A stretch of DNA of 64,000 bases, taken from the NCBI GenBank assembly GCA_021847015.1, contig JAJZVW010000016.1:19854-83853 (forward strand), in the 5' to 3' direction. Under the pieces are notes generated by a model. That model searched no databases. It was not told the origin of the DNA and saw only the letters and a program-made list of their open reading frames with translations. Below, piece by piece: positions 49,702 through 60,420 of this stretch. A program made the translations under genes and the position numbers. This DNA is from Pseudomonadota bacterium. Its GTDB lineage: Bacteria; Pseudomonadota; Alphaproteobacteria; Rhodospirillales; Magnetospirillaceae. The stretch's first letter is position 1, and every line of letters begins with the position of its first letter.

Positions 49702-50619
49702 ATGAACTGGTTGACCAATTACGTCCGTCCCAAGCTCCAGGCCCTGGTCCGTCCCAAGGAGGTGCCGGAGAATCTGTGGAAGAAGTGCCCGTCCTGCGAC
49801 CACCTGATCTTCCACCGGGATCTGGAAAAGACGCTCAACGTCTGCCAGCACTGCGGCCATCATCTTCGGCTGCCGGTGCAGAAGCGCCTGGAGATGCTGT
49901 TCGACGACGGCAAGTATCAGCGCATCGAGCTGCCGAAGATCGCGGACGATCCGCTCAAGTTCCGCGATCAGAAGCGCTACGCCGACCGCCTCAGGGACAC
50001 CCGCGCGAAAACCGGCGAGCACGACGCCATCGCCGTGGCCCATGGGCGCATGGGCGGCATCAACGTCGTCGTCGCCGCCTTCAACTTCGAGTTCCAGGGC
50101 GGTTCGATGGGCATGGCGGTGGGCGAAGGCATTGTCGCCGCGGCCGAACTGGCCGTGTTGCAGGACTCGCCCCTGATCGTCATCCCCGCCTCGGGCGGCG
50201 CCCGCATGCAGGAAGGCATCCTGTCGCTGATGCAGATGGCGCGCACGACGGTGGCCGTGGACCGCGTCAAGGAAAAGCGCCTGCCCTACGTGGTGCTGCT
50301 CACCGACCCCACCACCGGCGGCGTGTCCGCCAGCTTCGCCATGCTGGGCGACATCGCCATCGCCGAGCCCGGGGCGGTGATCGGTTTCGCCGGAGCCCGC
50401 GTGATCGAAAGCACCATCCGCGAAAAGCTGCCCGAGGGATTCCAGCGTTCGGAATACCTCCTCGACAAGGGCATGGTGGACATGGTGGTGCCGCGCGCCG
50501 AGCTTCGCGCCACCCTGATCCGCGTGCTGTCGCTGTTGCGCAATCGCTCGCCGGCGGCCGACCTTCTCGCTCTGCCGCTGGACATACCCGATCCGGTCCC
50601 CGAGGAGGGGACGGTCTGA
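49702..50619 (+). CDS. accD: Acetyl-CoA carboxylase carboxyltransferase beta subunit
   Basis: Beta subunit of the carboxyltransferase that makes malonyl-CoA for fatty-acid synthesis. It has 305 residues. The N-terminal zinc ribbon uses C29, C32, C48 and C51 (CPSC...CQHC). The crotonase-fold core has [33 protein letters not shown] and [16 protein letters not shown]. The order trpB-trpA-accD-folC is typical of alphaproteobacteria. Confidence 0.97.
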   Translation: MNWLTNYVRPKLQALVRPKEVPENLWKKCPSCDHLIFHRDLEKTLNVCQHCGHHLRLPVQKRLEMLFDDGKYQRIELPKIADDPLKFRDQKRYADRLRDTRAKTGEHDAIAVAHGRMGGINVVVAAFNFEFQGGSMGMAVGEGIVAAAELAVLQDSPLIVIPASGGARMQEGILSLMQMARTTVAVDRVKEKRLPYVVLLTDPTTGGVSASFAMLGDIAIAEPGAVIGFAGARVIESTIREKLPEGFQRSEYLLDKGMVDMVVPRAELRATLIRVLSLLRNRSPAADLLALPLDIPDPVPEEGTV

Positions 50620-50647
50620 CCGGATTGGCCGCTTCGGGACATATCGC

Positions 50648-51952
50648 ATGATCGACGCCGTTCTCGACCGTTTGACCGGACTCCATCCGAAATCCATCGA
50701 CCTTTCCCTGGAGCGCATCGAGCGCCTGCTGGCGCGGCTGGGCAATCCGGAACGCCGGCTGCCGCCCGTGATCCACGTGGCCGGGACCAACGGCAAGGGC
50801 TCGACGATCGCCTATCTGCGCGCCTTCTTCGAGGCCGCCGGCCTGCGCGCCCATGTCTACACGTCGCCCCATCTGGTGCGCTTCGCCGAGCGCATCCGCG
50901 TCGCCGGGCGCCTGATGGACGACGACGAGCTTCTGCGCCTGCTCGAAGAGGTCGAGGCCGCCAACGCGGGCGAGCCCATCACCTTCTTCGAAATCACCAC
51001 CGCCGCCGCGCTGCTGGCGTTCTCCCGCACGCCCGCCGACGTCTGCCTGCTGGAGACGGGCCTGGGCGGGCGCTTGGACGCCACCAACGTGGTCGAGCGG
51101 CCGGCCTTGGCCATCCTCACCCCCATCGCCATGGACCATGAGCAGTTCCTGGGGGGGCGCATCGAGTCCATCGCCGCCGAGAAGGCCGCCATCATGAAGC
51201 GCGGCGTACCGTGCGTGGTCGCCGACCAGGGACGCAAGGTGGCCAAGGTGATCGAGGCCCGATCGCTGGAATACGGCGTGCCGCTGATGAAGGAGGGCGA
51301 GGATTTCTTCACCCGCGCCACCCCCGACGGCGGCCTGCTGTACCGGGGCAAGGCGGTCGAATGGTCGCTGCCGGCCCCCGCGCTGGCCGGCGGTTTCCAG
51401 CTCCGCAACGCCGCCCTCGCGCTTGCCGCCATCGAGCGGCTGACGCGGCTGGAAGCGCCGCCGGTCTTCGCCGAGTTCCGCCCCGCCGCCTTGGCGCTGG
51501 GCATGAAGACGGTGGAGTGGCCGGCGCGGCTTCAACGCCTGAAGAAGGGCGCGCTCGTGGACGCACTGCCTCCCGATTGGGAACTGTGGCTGGACGGCGG
51601 CCACAATCCCCATGCCGCCGAGGCGCTGGCGCGCTATGTCCGCTCGTGGCGGGACAAGCCGCTCTATGGAATCCTCGGCATGCTGTCGAGCAAGGATGTC
51701 GACGGCTACCTCGACAGCATGGGCGCCCGCTTCAAGTCCTTGCGCGGCGTCGCCATCCCCGGCGAAGGGAACACGCTGCCGGCGGAAGCGGTCGCCGCCA
51801 AGGCCAGGGAGCATTTCGTCATCGACACGAAGCCGGCCGAATCCGTCGCCGCCGCCGTCGCCGAGCTGACCGCGTCGCAGCCCGGCCCCGCCCGCATCCT
51901 GATCTGCGGATCGCTCTACCTGGCAGGAACCGTTCTCCGCGATAACGGCTGA
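50648..51952 (+). CDS. folC: Folylpolyglutamate / dihydrofolate synthase
   Basis: Mur-ligase-family enzyme that adds glutamate to (dihydro)folate. It has 434 residues with the P-loop HVAGTNGKGST (residues 43-53), YTSPHLVRFAERIR, ETGLGGRLDATNVV, LTPIAMDHEQFLGG and WLDGGHNPHAAEALA. It lies 28 nt after accD in the same operon. Confidence 0.96.
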   Translation: MIDAVLDRLTGLHPKSIDLSLERIERLLARLGNPERRLPPVIHVAGTNGKGSTIAYLRAFFEAAGLRAHVYTSPHLVRFAERIRVAGRLMDDDELLRLLEEVEAANAGEPITFFEITTAAALLAFSRTPADVCLLETGLGGRLDATNVVERPALAILTPIAMDHEQFLGGRIESIAAEKAAIMKRGVPCVVADQGRKVAKVIEARSLEYGVPLMKEGEDFFTRATPDGGLLYRGKAVEWSLPAPALAGGFQLRNAALALAAIERLTRLEAPPVFAEFRPAALALGMKTVEWPARLQRLKKGALVDALPPDWELWLDGGHNPHAAEALARYVRSWRDKPLYGILGMLSSKDVDGYLDSMGARFKSLRGVAIPGEGNTLPAEAVAAKAREHFVIDTKPAESVAAAVAELTASQPGPARILICGSLYLAGTVLRDNG

Positions 51953-52074
51953 ACCGGGGCCGGCACCGCGATCCCCTGCCGCCGATTGGCGGGCGCGGTT
52001 CCCGGTCGGGGGATTGTGCCGGCCGGGCCCACCCCTTACCTGCCGACTATTGGGGCGGTTGAGGGAGGTCCCGC

Positions 52075-53880
52075 ATGTCGCTTCGGCCGGCGGGCGTTTT
52101 CCGAACGGACCAGGATCAGCTGACGATGATGCGGGCCTACCTGCGGGAAGGCCTGACCGGGATGGCGGTCTTCGAGTTCTTCGTCCGCAGGCTGCCCCCG
52201 ACCCGGAATTTCCTGATCGCCGCCGGCCTTGAGCAATGCCTCGATTTCCTGGAAAACCTGTCCCTCGGCCCGGCCGAGATGGAACGGCTGGCGGCATCGG
52301 GACAGTTCGACGCGGCCGATCTCGCCGATCTCGCCACCATTCATTTCGATGGCGATGTGGACGCGATGCCGGAGGGAACCGCCGTCTTCCCCGGGGAACC
52401 GATCCTGCGGGTGGCCGCGCCCCTGCCGGTGGCACAAGTGGTCGAGACCCAGCTCGTCAACCTTCTCCATTTCCAGACGCTGATCGCGTCCAAGGCGGCG
52501 CGGATGGTGCTGGCTGCCCGCGGACGGCGGCTGGCTGATCTGGGCTGTCGCCGCGCCCATGGGACGGAAGCCGCGCTTCTGGCGGCGCGGGCGGCCTACG
52601 TGGCGGGCTTCTCCGACACCGCCACCACGGAGGCCGGAATCGCCTTCGGCATCCCTTTGTCCGGCGCGATGACCCATTCCTTCATCCAGGCCCACGCCAG
52701 CGAAGAGGCTGCGTTTCTTTCGTTCGCCCGCTCGCGCCCGGAAAACCTCGTCCTGCTCATCGACACCTACGACACCGAGCGGGCCGCCCACATCGTGGCC
52801 GGCGTCGCCCCCACCCTCGCCGCCGAGGGCATCGCCGTCCAGGGCGTGCGGATCGACAGCGGCGATCTGGGGATGCATGCCTCCCGGGTACGGACCATTC
52901 TGGATCGGGCGGGCCAAACGGGGGTGAGCATCTTCGCCAGCGGCGGGCTGGACGAAAACGCCATCGCCGCCCTGATCGGCGCCGGCGCCCCCATCGACGC
53001 CTTCGGCGTGGGCTCCAGCCTCGCCACCTCGGCCGACGCGCCCGCCCTGGATTGCGCCTACAAGCTCCAGGAATACGACGGGGTGCCCCGGCGCAAATTG
53101 TCGGAAGACAAGGCCACGTGGCCGGGGCGCAAGCAGGTCTTCCGGACGCTCGACCCCGCCGGGGTGATGGCCGACGACGTGCTCACCCTCGCCGACGATG
53201 CCGCCGCGGGGGAGCCTCTGCTGCAAGCGGTCATGCGGGCGGGGCGGCGGCTGGCACCGCCGGAAAGCCTGTCGGCGATCCGGGCGCGGACGGCCGAGCA
53301 GTTGAGGCGCTTGCCGCCGGCCCTGCGCGGCCTCCAGCCGGCACCGCCCTATCCGGTGCGGCCGTCCTGGCGCCTCCATCTCCTGACCGAACAGGTCGAC
53401 CAGGGCCTGCGGTGGGTGCCCGGCGCGGTGCCGGAGCCGCAGGCCTCGGCACAGTCGCCATCCTCGGCCCGCTGGGAACATTTTCCTCACGGTGCCGATA
53501 TCGGGGTGCGCGGCATCGGCCCCACCTTCGAGAGCGCGCTGGAGCAGGCGGCGCTGGCCCTGGCGGCCATCGTCGCCAATCCCGACCTCGTCCGGCCGGA
53601 CCAGGAAATCCGCATCTCCTGCCCCGGCGGTGACGACGATGACATTCTGTACCAGTGGCTCAACGGGCTGATCTACGAGATGGCCGCGCGCCGCCTGGTG
53701 CTGGGGCGTTTTTCCGTATCCCGCCAAAACGGCGGCATGATTGGCCGAGCCTGGGGGGAACCCTTCGATTCCGCCCGCCACCAGCCCCGCGCCGAACCCA
53801 AGGGCGCCACTTACACGGCGTTGTCGGCCAGGCGCCGGGACGGCGGCGAATGGGTGGCGCAATGCGTCGTCGACGTCTGA
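52075..53880 (+). CDS. Nicotinate phosphoribosyltransferase-archease fusion
   Basis: One uninterrupted 601-codon frame with a strong RBS (GAGGGAGG). Residues 1-445 form a full NAPRTase (PncB type), which makes NaMN from nicotinate and PRPP: DLGCRRAHGTEA (155-166), GAMTHSF (197-203, H201 the likely phospho-histidine), LIDTYDT (228-234), VRIDSGDLG (258-266), FASGGLDE, FGVGSSL. A Pro/Ser linker (446-465) leads to a full archease domain at 466-601 with WEHFPHGADIGVRG, ILYQWLNGLIYE, GEPFD, the Lys-Gly-Ala-Thr-Tyr block and a terminal VVDV. Archease activates RtcB, encoded 27 nt downstream. Confidence 0.9.
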   Translation: MSLRPAGVFRTDQDQLTMMRAYLREGLTGMAVFEFFVRRLPPTRNFLIAAGLEQCLDFLENLSLGPAEMERLAASGQFDAADLADLATIHFDGDVDAMPEGTAVFPGEPILRVAAPLPVAQVVETQLVNLLHFQTLIASKAARMVLAARGRRLADLGCRRAHGTEAALLAARAAYVAGFSDTATTEAGIAFGIPLSGAMTHSFIQAHASEEAAFLSFARSRPENLVLLIDTYDTERAAHIVAGVAPTLAAEGIAVQGVRIDSGDLGMHASRVRTILDRAGQTGVSIFASGGLDENAIAALIGAGAPIDAFGVGSSLATSADAPALDCAYKLQEYDGVPRRKLSEDKATWPGRKQVFRTLDPAGVMADDVLTLADDAAAGEPLLQAVMRAGRRLAPPESLSAIRARTAEQLRRLPPALRGLQPAPPYPVRPSWRLHLLTEQVDQGLRWVPGAVPEPQASAQSPSSARWEHFPHGADIGVRGIGPTFESALEQAALALAAIVANPDLVRPDQEIRISCPGGDDDDILYQWLNGLIYEMAARRLVLGRFSVSRQNGGMIGRAWGEPFDSARHQPRAEPKGATYTALSARRRDGGEWVAQCVVDV

Positions 53881-53907
53881 TCCCTCTTATGACAACCGAG
53901 GTTCACC

Positions 53908-55338
53908 ATGGACATTTCGGTCCTGGAACGGATTGGCCCCTGTGAATGGCGCGCCCCCCGCCGGGGCGCCATGCGGGTACCCGGCGTGCTGTACGCCGAC
54001 CAGGATCTTGTCCGCGACATGGACGACAAGGTGCTTGAACAGCTTTGCAACGTCGCCGCGCTGCCGGGGATCGTCCGCGCCGCCTACGCCATGCCCGATG
54101 CCCATTGGGGATACGGCTTTCCCATCGGCGGCGTCGCCGCCTTCGATCCCGAGGATGGCGGCGTCATTTCGGCCGGCGGTGTCGGCTTCGACATTTCCTG
54201 CGGCGTCCGGACCATGGCCACCGGCCTTGCCCGGACAGCGGTCGAACCGCACAAGGAACGGTTGGCCGAACTGCTGTTCCAGCGCATTCCCGCCGGCATG
54301 GGACGGGTGGGACGCATCCATCTCACGCCCGCGCAGCTCGATGGCGTGCTGACCAAGGGGGCGGTGTGGGCGATCGACAACGGCTACGGACTGGCCGAGG
54401 ACGCCGAGACCATCGAGGAAGGCGGCTGCGTCCCCGACGCCCGGCCCGAATTCGTGTCGGACAAGGCCAAGATTCGCCAGCGCGACGAGATGGGCACGCT
54501 GGGTTCCGGAAACCATTACCTGGAATTGCAGGAGGTGGTGGAAATCTTCCGCCCCTCCGTGGCCGAGACGTTCGGCCTGCGCGCCGGTGACGTGGTCGTT
54601 ACCATCCACAGCGGCTCGCGCGGGCTCGGCCATCAGGTGGGAACCGATTATCTGGGCGAAATGGCCCACACGGCCGGCCGGTTCGGCATCGTGCTGCCCG
54701 ACCGCGAGCTGGCCTGCGCCCCGATCGAGTCCGAAATCGGCTGGCGCTATCTCGGGGCCATGCGCGCGGCCACCAATTGCGCGCTGGCCAACCGCGAAAT
54801 CCTGGGGCACCTGGCCCGCCAGACCTTCGCCCAGATCTTTCCCGAGGCCCGCCTCCGGCTGATTTTCGACGTGTCGCACAACACCTGCAAGGTCGAGGAG
54901 CACAGGCTGGACGGCCGGCCAAGGACACTTTTCGTCCACCGCAAGGGGGCAACCCGGGCCTTCGGACCCGGCCATCCCGACCTGCCCGAGCGCTACCGGG
55001 CGGTCGGCCAGCCGGTGCTGATCGGCGGCAGCATGGGGACGGAATCCTATGTCCTGTGCGGGTTGCCGGAGGCCGAGGACAAGGCGTTCGCATCCGCCTG
55101 TCACGGCGCCGGACGCGCCCTCAGCCGCCATGCCGCGCTGCGGCAGTGGCAGGGACGGGCGGTGGTCGATGCGCTGGCGGAACGGGGCATCCTCATCCGT
55201 AGTTCGTCGCTCCGGGGTGTCGCCGAGGAAGCACCCGGAGCCTACAAGAACGTGCGCGCGGTCGTCGATGCCGCGGAAACCGCCGGTCTTGCCGGAAAAG
55301 TGGCGCGATTGGCGCCCTTCGTCTGCGTGAAAGGGTAG
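53908..55338 (+). CDS. rtcB: RtcB-family RNA ligase
   Basis: GTP- and Mn2+-dependent ligase that joins 2',3'-cyclic-phosphate (or 3'-phosphate) and 5'-OH RNA ends. It has 476 residues, like archaeal RtcB. Metal ligands fall at D95 and C98 in GVGFDISCGVR, N202/H203 in GSGNHYLE, H234 in TIHSGSRGLGHQ and H324 in VSHNT. The guanylylated histidine is H399 in SACHGAGRALSR, and RKGATRAFGPG contacts GTP. Spacing from the archease fusion indicates one operon. No RtcR regulator is visible nearby. Confidence 0.96.
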   Translation: MDISVLERIGPCEWRAPRRGAMRVPGVLYADQDLVRDMDDKVLEQLCNVAALPGIVRAAYAMPDAHWGYGFPIGGVAAFDPEDGGVISAGGVGFDISCGVRTMATGLARTAVEPHKERLAELLFQRIPAGMGRVGRIHLTPAQLDGVLTKGAVWAIDNGYGLAEDAETIEEGGCVPDARPEFVSDKAKIRQRDEMGTLGSGNHYLELQEVVEIFRPSVAETFGLRAGDVVVTIHSGSRGLGHQVGTDYLGEMAHTAGRFGIVLPDRELACAPIESEIGWRYLGAMRAATNCALANREILGHLARQTFAQIFPEARLRLIFDVSHNTCKVEEHRLDGRPRTLFVHRKGATRAFGPGHPDLPERYRAVGQPVLIGGSMGTESYVLCGLPEAEDKAFASACHGAGRALSRHAALRQWQGRAVVDALAERGILIRSSSLRGVAEEAPGAYKNVRAVVDAAETAGLAGKVARLAPFVCVKG

Positions 55339-55456
55339 CGGCTCCATCCCCTTGCGCTTCGGCCTAGCGCGAACGACGCGTTGCGCCGCCGATGCTCCCG
55401 GCCGATCTTTTGCGCGTGGGCCATTCCCAAGGTGGCCGAGCAGGTGGAGGACGAGC

Positions 55457-56863
55457 ATGCGCCACTTGGCGCCGCCGGAGCGCCCCCGACCGTCCGCCGT
55501 CGCATCCGCCCCAGGGGGATCGCGGGAAATCGGCGAGCCGGAAATCGACACCCAGGTGACGTTTGACGGCGCTGGCGGCTGGGGTGACGGAATGGCGCCT
55601 CTGGGCCGGTGGCGTCACAGCCCAATTCGCCGGGCGGCCGCCGCCGCCGGACTTTCCGCAGCCATTCTGGGGGCGGGGGCGGCGATGGTTCCGCTCGACA
55701 GCACGATCACGTCTCGCGGATCGGTCGTTCCGGGCCACCGCGGCCGCATCCCGGACGCGCCCGGCGGCGCCCGCGTGCAGGCGGTGCTGGCCGCCGATGG
55801 GGCCGCGGTGCGCGCCGGACAGGCGCTTGTCCTTCTGGACTCCGCCCGGGCGCAAGCCGATGTGGACGCGATCCGCGCAAGGTTGCGCGAAGCGTTGCTG
55901 ACCCAGGCCCGCCTGGAGGCGGAGCGGGACGGAACCGACACCATCGCCCTGCCCGAGGAACTACGTTCCTCGGCCGCCGGAATCGGGGCCGCGCTGGAGG
56001 GCCAGCGCCACCTGATGGCCTCCCATCGCCAGGAGGTCGGCAATCAGGCCGCCCTTCTGAACGGCCGCATCACCGCGATCCGCGACGAGATCGCCGGCTA
56101 CCAGGGCGAGAACGCGGCGCACCGCCGGCGCCTGGCGCTGCTCGCCGACGAACGCGCGGCGATCCGGACCCTGCTCGCGAAAGGGCTGGCGACGCGGAAT
56201 CAGCTCCTGACCCTGGACGACACCGTGGTCGGGGAACACGCCGCGGTCATCCGCAACCAGACCATGATCGCCCAGGCGCTCAGCCAGATCGCGGCGACCC
56301 AGCTTCAGTTGCGCGACCTTCCGGCGGCCCGGCGCAAGCAGGTCGAAGACGAGATGGCCGCCAACCAGACCGCGATCGACGACCTGCGCGGCCAATTGCG
56401 CCACGCCCACGAGGCCCTGGACCGCACCACCATCCGCGCGGCCGAATCGGGGACCGTCTTCGGATTGGGAAAACTGGCCGCCGGCCAGGTCGTGAGGGCG
56501 GGCCAGACCATCCTGACCGTGATGCCGAAGGACGGACCCGTCATCGTCGAAGCCCGCATACCCGATGGGCCGGTGAACGTGGAGCCCGGCCAGCGCGCCA
56601 CGGTGCGCCTTCTCGTTGCGGGCACCGGCGCAGCGCCCGTGGCCGGCAAGGTCGTCGACGTGCGGGATTCCGACCCGAGCGGCGCGCTCGCCCTTGTCCG
56701 GATCGAGGGAGGACCTGCGACCGCCGGAATCTATCCCGATGCCCCCGCCGAGGTCAGCATCGTCACCGGGACCCACACCATGCTGGGAGTCCTGCTGAGA
56801 CCTCTGGAGGCCCAATTGGGAAAATGGATGGGGGGAGGAAACGGAGGAAACGTCGGCGGATGA
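55457..56863 (+). CDS. HlyD-type membrane fusion protein
   Basis: Periplasmic adaptor of type I secretion (HlyD/PrtE/AprE class). From MRHLAPPERPRPS it has about 468 residues, with GAGGACGAG before the ATG. A cytoplasmic N-terminus is followed by one membrane helix (AAAAAGLSAAILGAGAAMV), a lipoyl half-motif (GGARVQAVLAADGAAVRAGQ), long alpha-helical hairpins (about residues 140-320), and the second half with ESGTVFGLGKLAAGQVVRAG. The partner ABC transporter and TolC-type protein are not adjacent. Confidence 0.85.
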   Translation: MRHLAPPERPRPSAVASAPGGSREIGEPEIDTQVTFDGAGGWGDGMAPLGRWRHSPIRRAAAAAGLSAAILGAGAAMVPLDSTITSRGSVVPGHRGRIPDAPGGARVQAVLAADGAAVRAGQALVLLDSARAQADVDAIRARLREALLTQARLEAERDGTDTIALPEELRSSAAGIGAALEGQRHLMASHRQEVGNQAALLNGRITAIRDEIAGYQGENAAHRRRLALLADERAAIRTLLAKGLATRNQLLTLDDTVVGEHAAVIRNQTMIAQALSQIAATQLQLRDLPAARRKQVEDEMAANQTAIDDLRGQLRHAHEALDRTTIRAAESGTVFGLGKLAAGQVVRAGQTILTVMPKDGPVIVEARIPDGPVNVEPGQRATVRLLVAGTGAAPVAGKVVDVRDSDPSGALALVRIEGGPATAGIYPDAPAEVSIVTGTHTMLGVLLRPLEAQLGKWMGGGNGGNVGG

Positions 56864-56901
56864 GATGGAAGGGAGGAAACCGCGGTTTCCTCCCTTCCAT
56901 C
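56864..56901. terminator. 38-bp perfect palindrome between convergent genes
   Basis: The sequence starting at the base after the HlyD-type stop reads identically on both strands for 38 bp (arms GATGGAAGGGAGGAAACC and its complement around a central GC). It sits between convergent genes and probably acts as a bidirectional terminator, though no T-run follows either arm. Confidence 0.6.
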
Positions 56902-56940
56902 GCGTTTGCCCGCCGCCGCCGCGACGGGGAAACGAAGACC

Positions 56941-58128
56941 TCAGTGCTTTTCGAGCGCGGCCACGCCGGGAAGCACCTTGCCTTCAAGCCATTCGAGAAA
57001 CGCGCCGCCCGCGGTCGAGACGTAGGAGAACTTGTCCTCCACGCCCGCCTTGGCGAGAGCGGCCACCGTGTCGCCGCCGCCGGCAACGGTCAGCAGCTTG
57101 CCTTGCTTGGTGCGTTCCGCCGCCGCCTGGGCCACCGCGTTGGTGGCCTTGTCGAACGGGGCGATTTCGAACGCGCCCATCGGGCCGTTCCACACCAGGG
57201 TCTTGCAGCCGCCCAGCCGGTCGATGATGGCTTCCACCGACGCGGGGCCCGCGTCGAGGATCATCGTGTCGCCCGGCACCGCGTCGACCGACACCACCGT
57301 GTTGGGGGCGTTCTCGGCGAACTCGGTGGCGACCACCACGTCGGTGGGAAGAACGATGTGGCACTTGGCCGCCTTCGCCTTCTCCATGATGGCCCGTGCG
57401 GTGTCGGCCATCTCCTTCTCGCACAGCGACTTGCCCACCGCCTTGCCCTGCGCGAACAGGAAGGTGTTGGCCATGCCGCCGCCGATCACCAGATAGTCGA
57501 CCTTGCTGACCAGGTTGCCCAGGAGATCCAGCTTGGTCGACACCTTGGCGCCGCCGACCACGGCGGCCACAGGCTTCTCCGGCTTCCCCAGCGCCTTGCC
57601 CAACGCGTCGAGTTCGGCCTGCATCAGCCGGCCCGCCGCGGCGGGCAGGACGTGGGCAAGCCCTTCCGTCGAGGCATGGGCGCGGTGGGCGGTCGAGAAG
57701 GCGTCGTTGACGTAGACGTCGCCGTTCGCGGCCAGCGCCTTGGCGAAGGCCGGATCGTTCTTCTCCTCCTCGGGATGGAAGCGGACGTTCTCCAACAGAA
57801 CCACGTCCCCATCCTTCATCCCGGCGATGGCTTTTTCCGCCGCCGGACCAACGCAGTCGTCAGCCCAACCCACCGGCTTGCCGACGGCCTTGGCCAGCGG
57901 CTCCAGCAGGAGCTTCTGCGAGTACTTCTCCTCACGCCCCTTCGGACGGCCGAAATGGGTGAGGATGACGACCTTGGCCCCCTTGGCGGCCAAATCCTTC
58001 AGAGTCGCCGCCGAGCGGTCGATGCGGGTCGTGTCCGTGACCTTGCCGTCCTTGGCCGGGACGTTCAGGTCGGCGCGGACCAAAACCCGCTTACCCTTGA
58101 CGTCGAGGGCGTCGATGGTGCGGAACAT
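56941..58128 (-). CDS. pgk: Phosphoglycerate kinase
   Basis: Glycolytic and Calvin-cycle kinase interconverting 1,3-bisphosphoglycerate and 3-phosphoglycerate. From [20 protein letters not shown] (start ATG at 58128) it has 395 residues. [36 protein letters not shown] and GGGDTVAAL are present. It is 17 nt after gap and co-transcribed; besides glycolysis it would serve CO2 fixation by the cbb operon. Confidence 0.97.
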   Translation of the reverse strand: MFRTIDALDVKGKRVLVRADLNVPAKDGKVTDTTRIDRSAATLKDLAAKGAKVVILTHFGRPKGREEKYSQKLLLEPLAKAVGKPVGWADDCVGPAAEKAIAGMKDGDVVLLENVRFHPEEEKNDPAFAKALAANGDVYVNDAFSTAHRAHASTEGLAHVLPAAAGRLMQAELDALGKALGKPEKPVAAVVGGAKVSTKLDLLGNLVSKVDYLVIGGGMANTFLFAQGKAVGKSLCEKEMADTARAIMEKAKAAKCHIVLPTDVVVATEFAENAPNTVVSVDAVPGDTMILDAGPASVEAIIDRLGGCKTLVWNGPMGAFEIAPFDKATNAVAQAAAERTKQGKLLTVAGGGDTVAALAKAGVEDKFSYVSTAGGAFLEWLEGKVLPGVAALEKH

Positions 58129-58145
58129 GGGCGCTTCTTCCGTCC

Positions 58146-59572
<1,427 letters not shown>

Positions 59573-59779
59573 TTGGTACTAAACTTTGCATCGTTCGGTG
59601 CTACGCCTTCTGAACGGTACCTGGGTCTGCACGAAACAGGCATACTTTTCACATCGGACGGGTTTGCCGCCGGCCCCCACGGCGGCAATTTTCGAGGAGG
59701 CTCACCCCCCAATCCCCATGGGCCGACCTCGGACCCCCCCCAGGCCGCCGCGGGCAACCGCGGCGGCCTCCCCCTTTTT
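59573..59779 (+). ncRNA. Candidate structured RNA or leader before the UDG gene
   Basis: The stretch has several stems: CGTTC...GAACG (with an inner GGTG/CGCC stem) near 59590-59618, TGCCGCC...GGCGGCA near 59668-59690 and a terminal GC-rich hairpin. It ends in a strong terminator at 59743-59779 and follows an AT-rich promoter-like region. No known RNA family was recognised. The 5' end is not defined by the sequence. Confidence 0.35.
59743..59779 (+). terminator. Rho-independent terminator with GCAA tetraloop
   Basis: GGCCGCCGCGG-GCAA-CCGCGGCGGCC is a perfect 11-bp stem with a GNRA tetraloop, followed within 6 nt by TTTTT. It lies 42 nt upstream of the UDG start on the same strand, so it must end a separate upstream transcript or attenuate this one. 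Confidence 0.75.
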
Positions 59780-59821
59780 CGGATGATGTCCTGGGGCTCG
59801 GAAGCGAGTCACCATGGGCCC

Positions 59822-60409
59822 ATGGCCGACCCCCTCGACAGCCTCGCCGCCCGCATCCGCGCCTGCCGCCTGTGCGAGCCCCACCTGCCTCTGGGTCCGA
59901 GGCCGGTCTTTCGGGTTTCCGCGACCGCGCGGCTTCTGATCGTGGGCCAGGCGCCCGGCACCCGGGTCCACGAGACCGGCATCCCCTGGAACGACCGCTC
60001 CGGCGACCGGCTGCGCCAGTGGCTGGACCTCGACCGCGACACCTTCTATGACGCCGCGCGCATCGCCATCGTCCCCACCGGCCTGTGCTATCCAGGCCGG
60101 GCCGAAGGCGGCGGCGACCGTCCGCCCCGACCGGAATGCGCGCCAGCCTGGTTCCCCCTCCTGCGGCCGCTGCTGCCCGGGATACGCTTGACGCTGCTGG
60201 TGGGGGGATATGCCCAGGCCTACCACCTCGGCCCACGGCGCAAGGCCACCGTCACCGAAACGGTGCGGGCGTGGCGCGAGTATCTGCCGGAATTCCTGCC
60301 CCTGCCCCATCCGAGCTGGCGCACCACCGCCTGGCAGCGCCGCAACCCCTGGTTCGAGGCCGAGCTTCTGCCCGACGTGCGCCAACGCGTTCGCGCCCTG
60401 GTCGGCTGA
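59822..60409 (+). CDS. Uracil-DNA glycosylase family protein
   Basis: A 195-residue UDG-fold protein. LLIVGQAPGTRVHETGIPW is motif 1, DRSGDRLRQWL follows, VPTGLCYPGRAEGGG lies in the middle, and LPHPSWRTTAWQRRNPWFE is the C-terminal HPS motif, where an Asn common after HPSxR appears to be Thr. The frame is open upstream to a TTG at 59573, but the ATG at 59822 matches the family start. Activity on uracil cannot be assumed. Confidence 0.82.
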   Translation: MADPLDSLAARIRACRLCEPHLPLGPRPVFRVSATARLLIVGQAPGTRVHETGIPWNDRSGDRLRQWLDLDRDTFYDAARIAIVPTGLCYPGRAEGGGDRPPRPECAPAWFPLLRPLLPGIRLTLLVGGYAQAYHLGPRRKATVTETVRAWREYLPEFLPLPHPSWRTTAWQRRNPWFEAELLPDVRQRVRALVG

Positions 60410-60420
60410 AAAATTCAGCC
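60404..60420. terminator. Hairpin over two convergent stop codons
   Basis: GGCTGAA-AAA-TTCAGCC is a perfect 7-bp stem containing the stop codon of the UDG gene; the stop of the convergent hypothetical gene lies in the other arm. It may serve as a bidirectional terminator. Confidence 0.4.

Noticed and set aside
52075..53880. NAPRTase and archease as two genes with a missed stop
   Set aside because: The frame was read through the junction (about 53400-53475) and is open, with no RBS plus ATG in a good position before the archease part. A sequencing error cannot be excluded without reads.
59573..59821. N-terminal extension of the UDG-family protein from a TTG
   Set aside because: The extension is Gly/Pro-rich without similarity, it crosses a strong terminator, and the family start is matched by the ATG at 59822.
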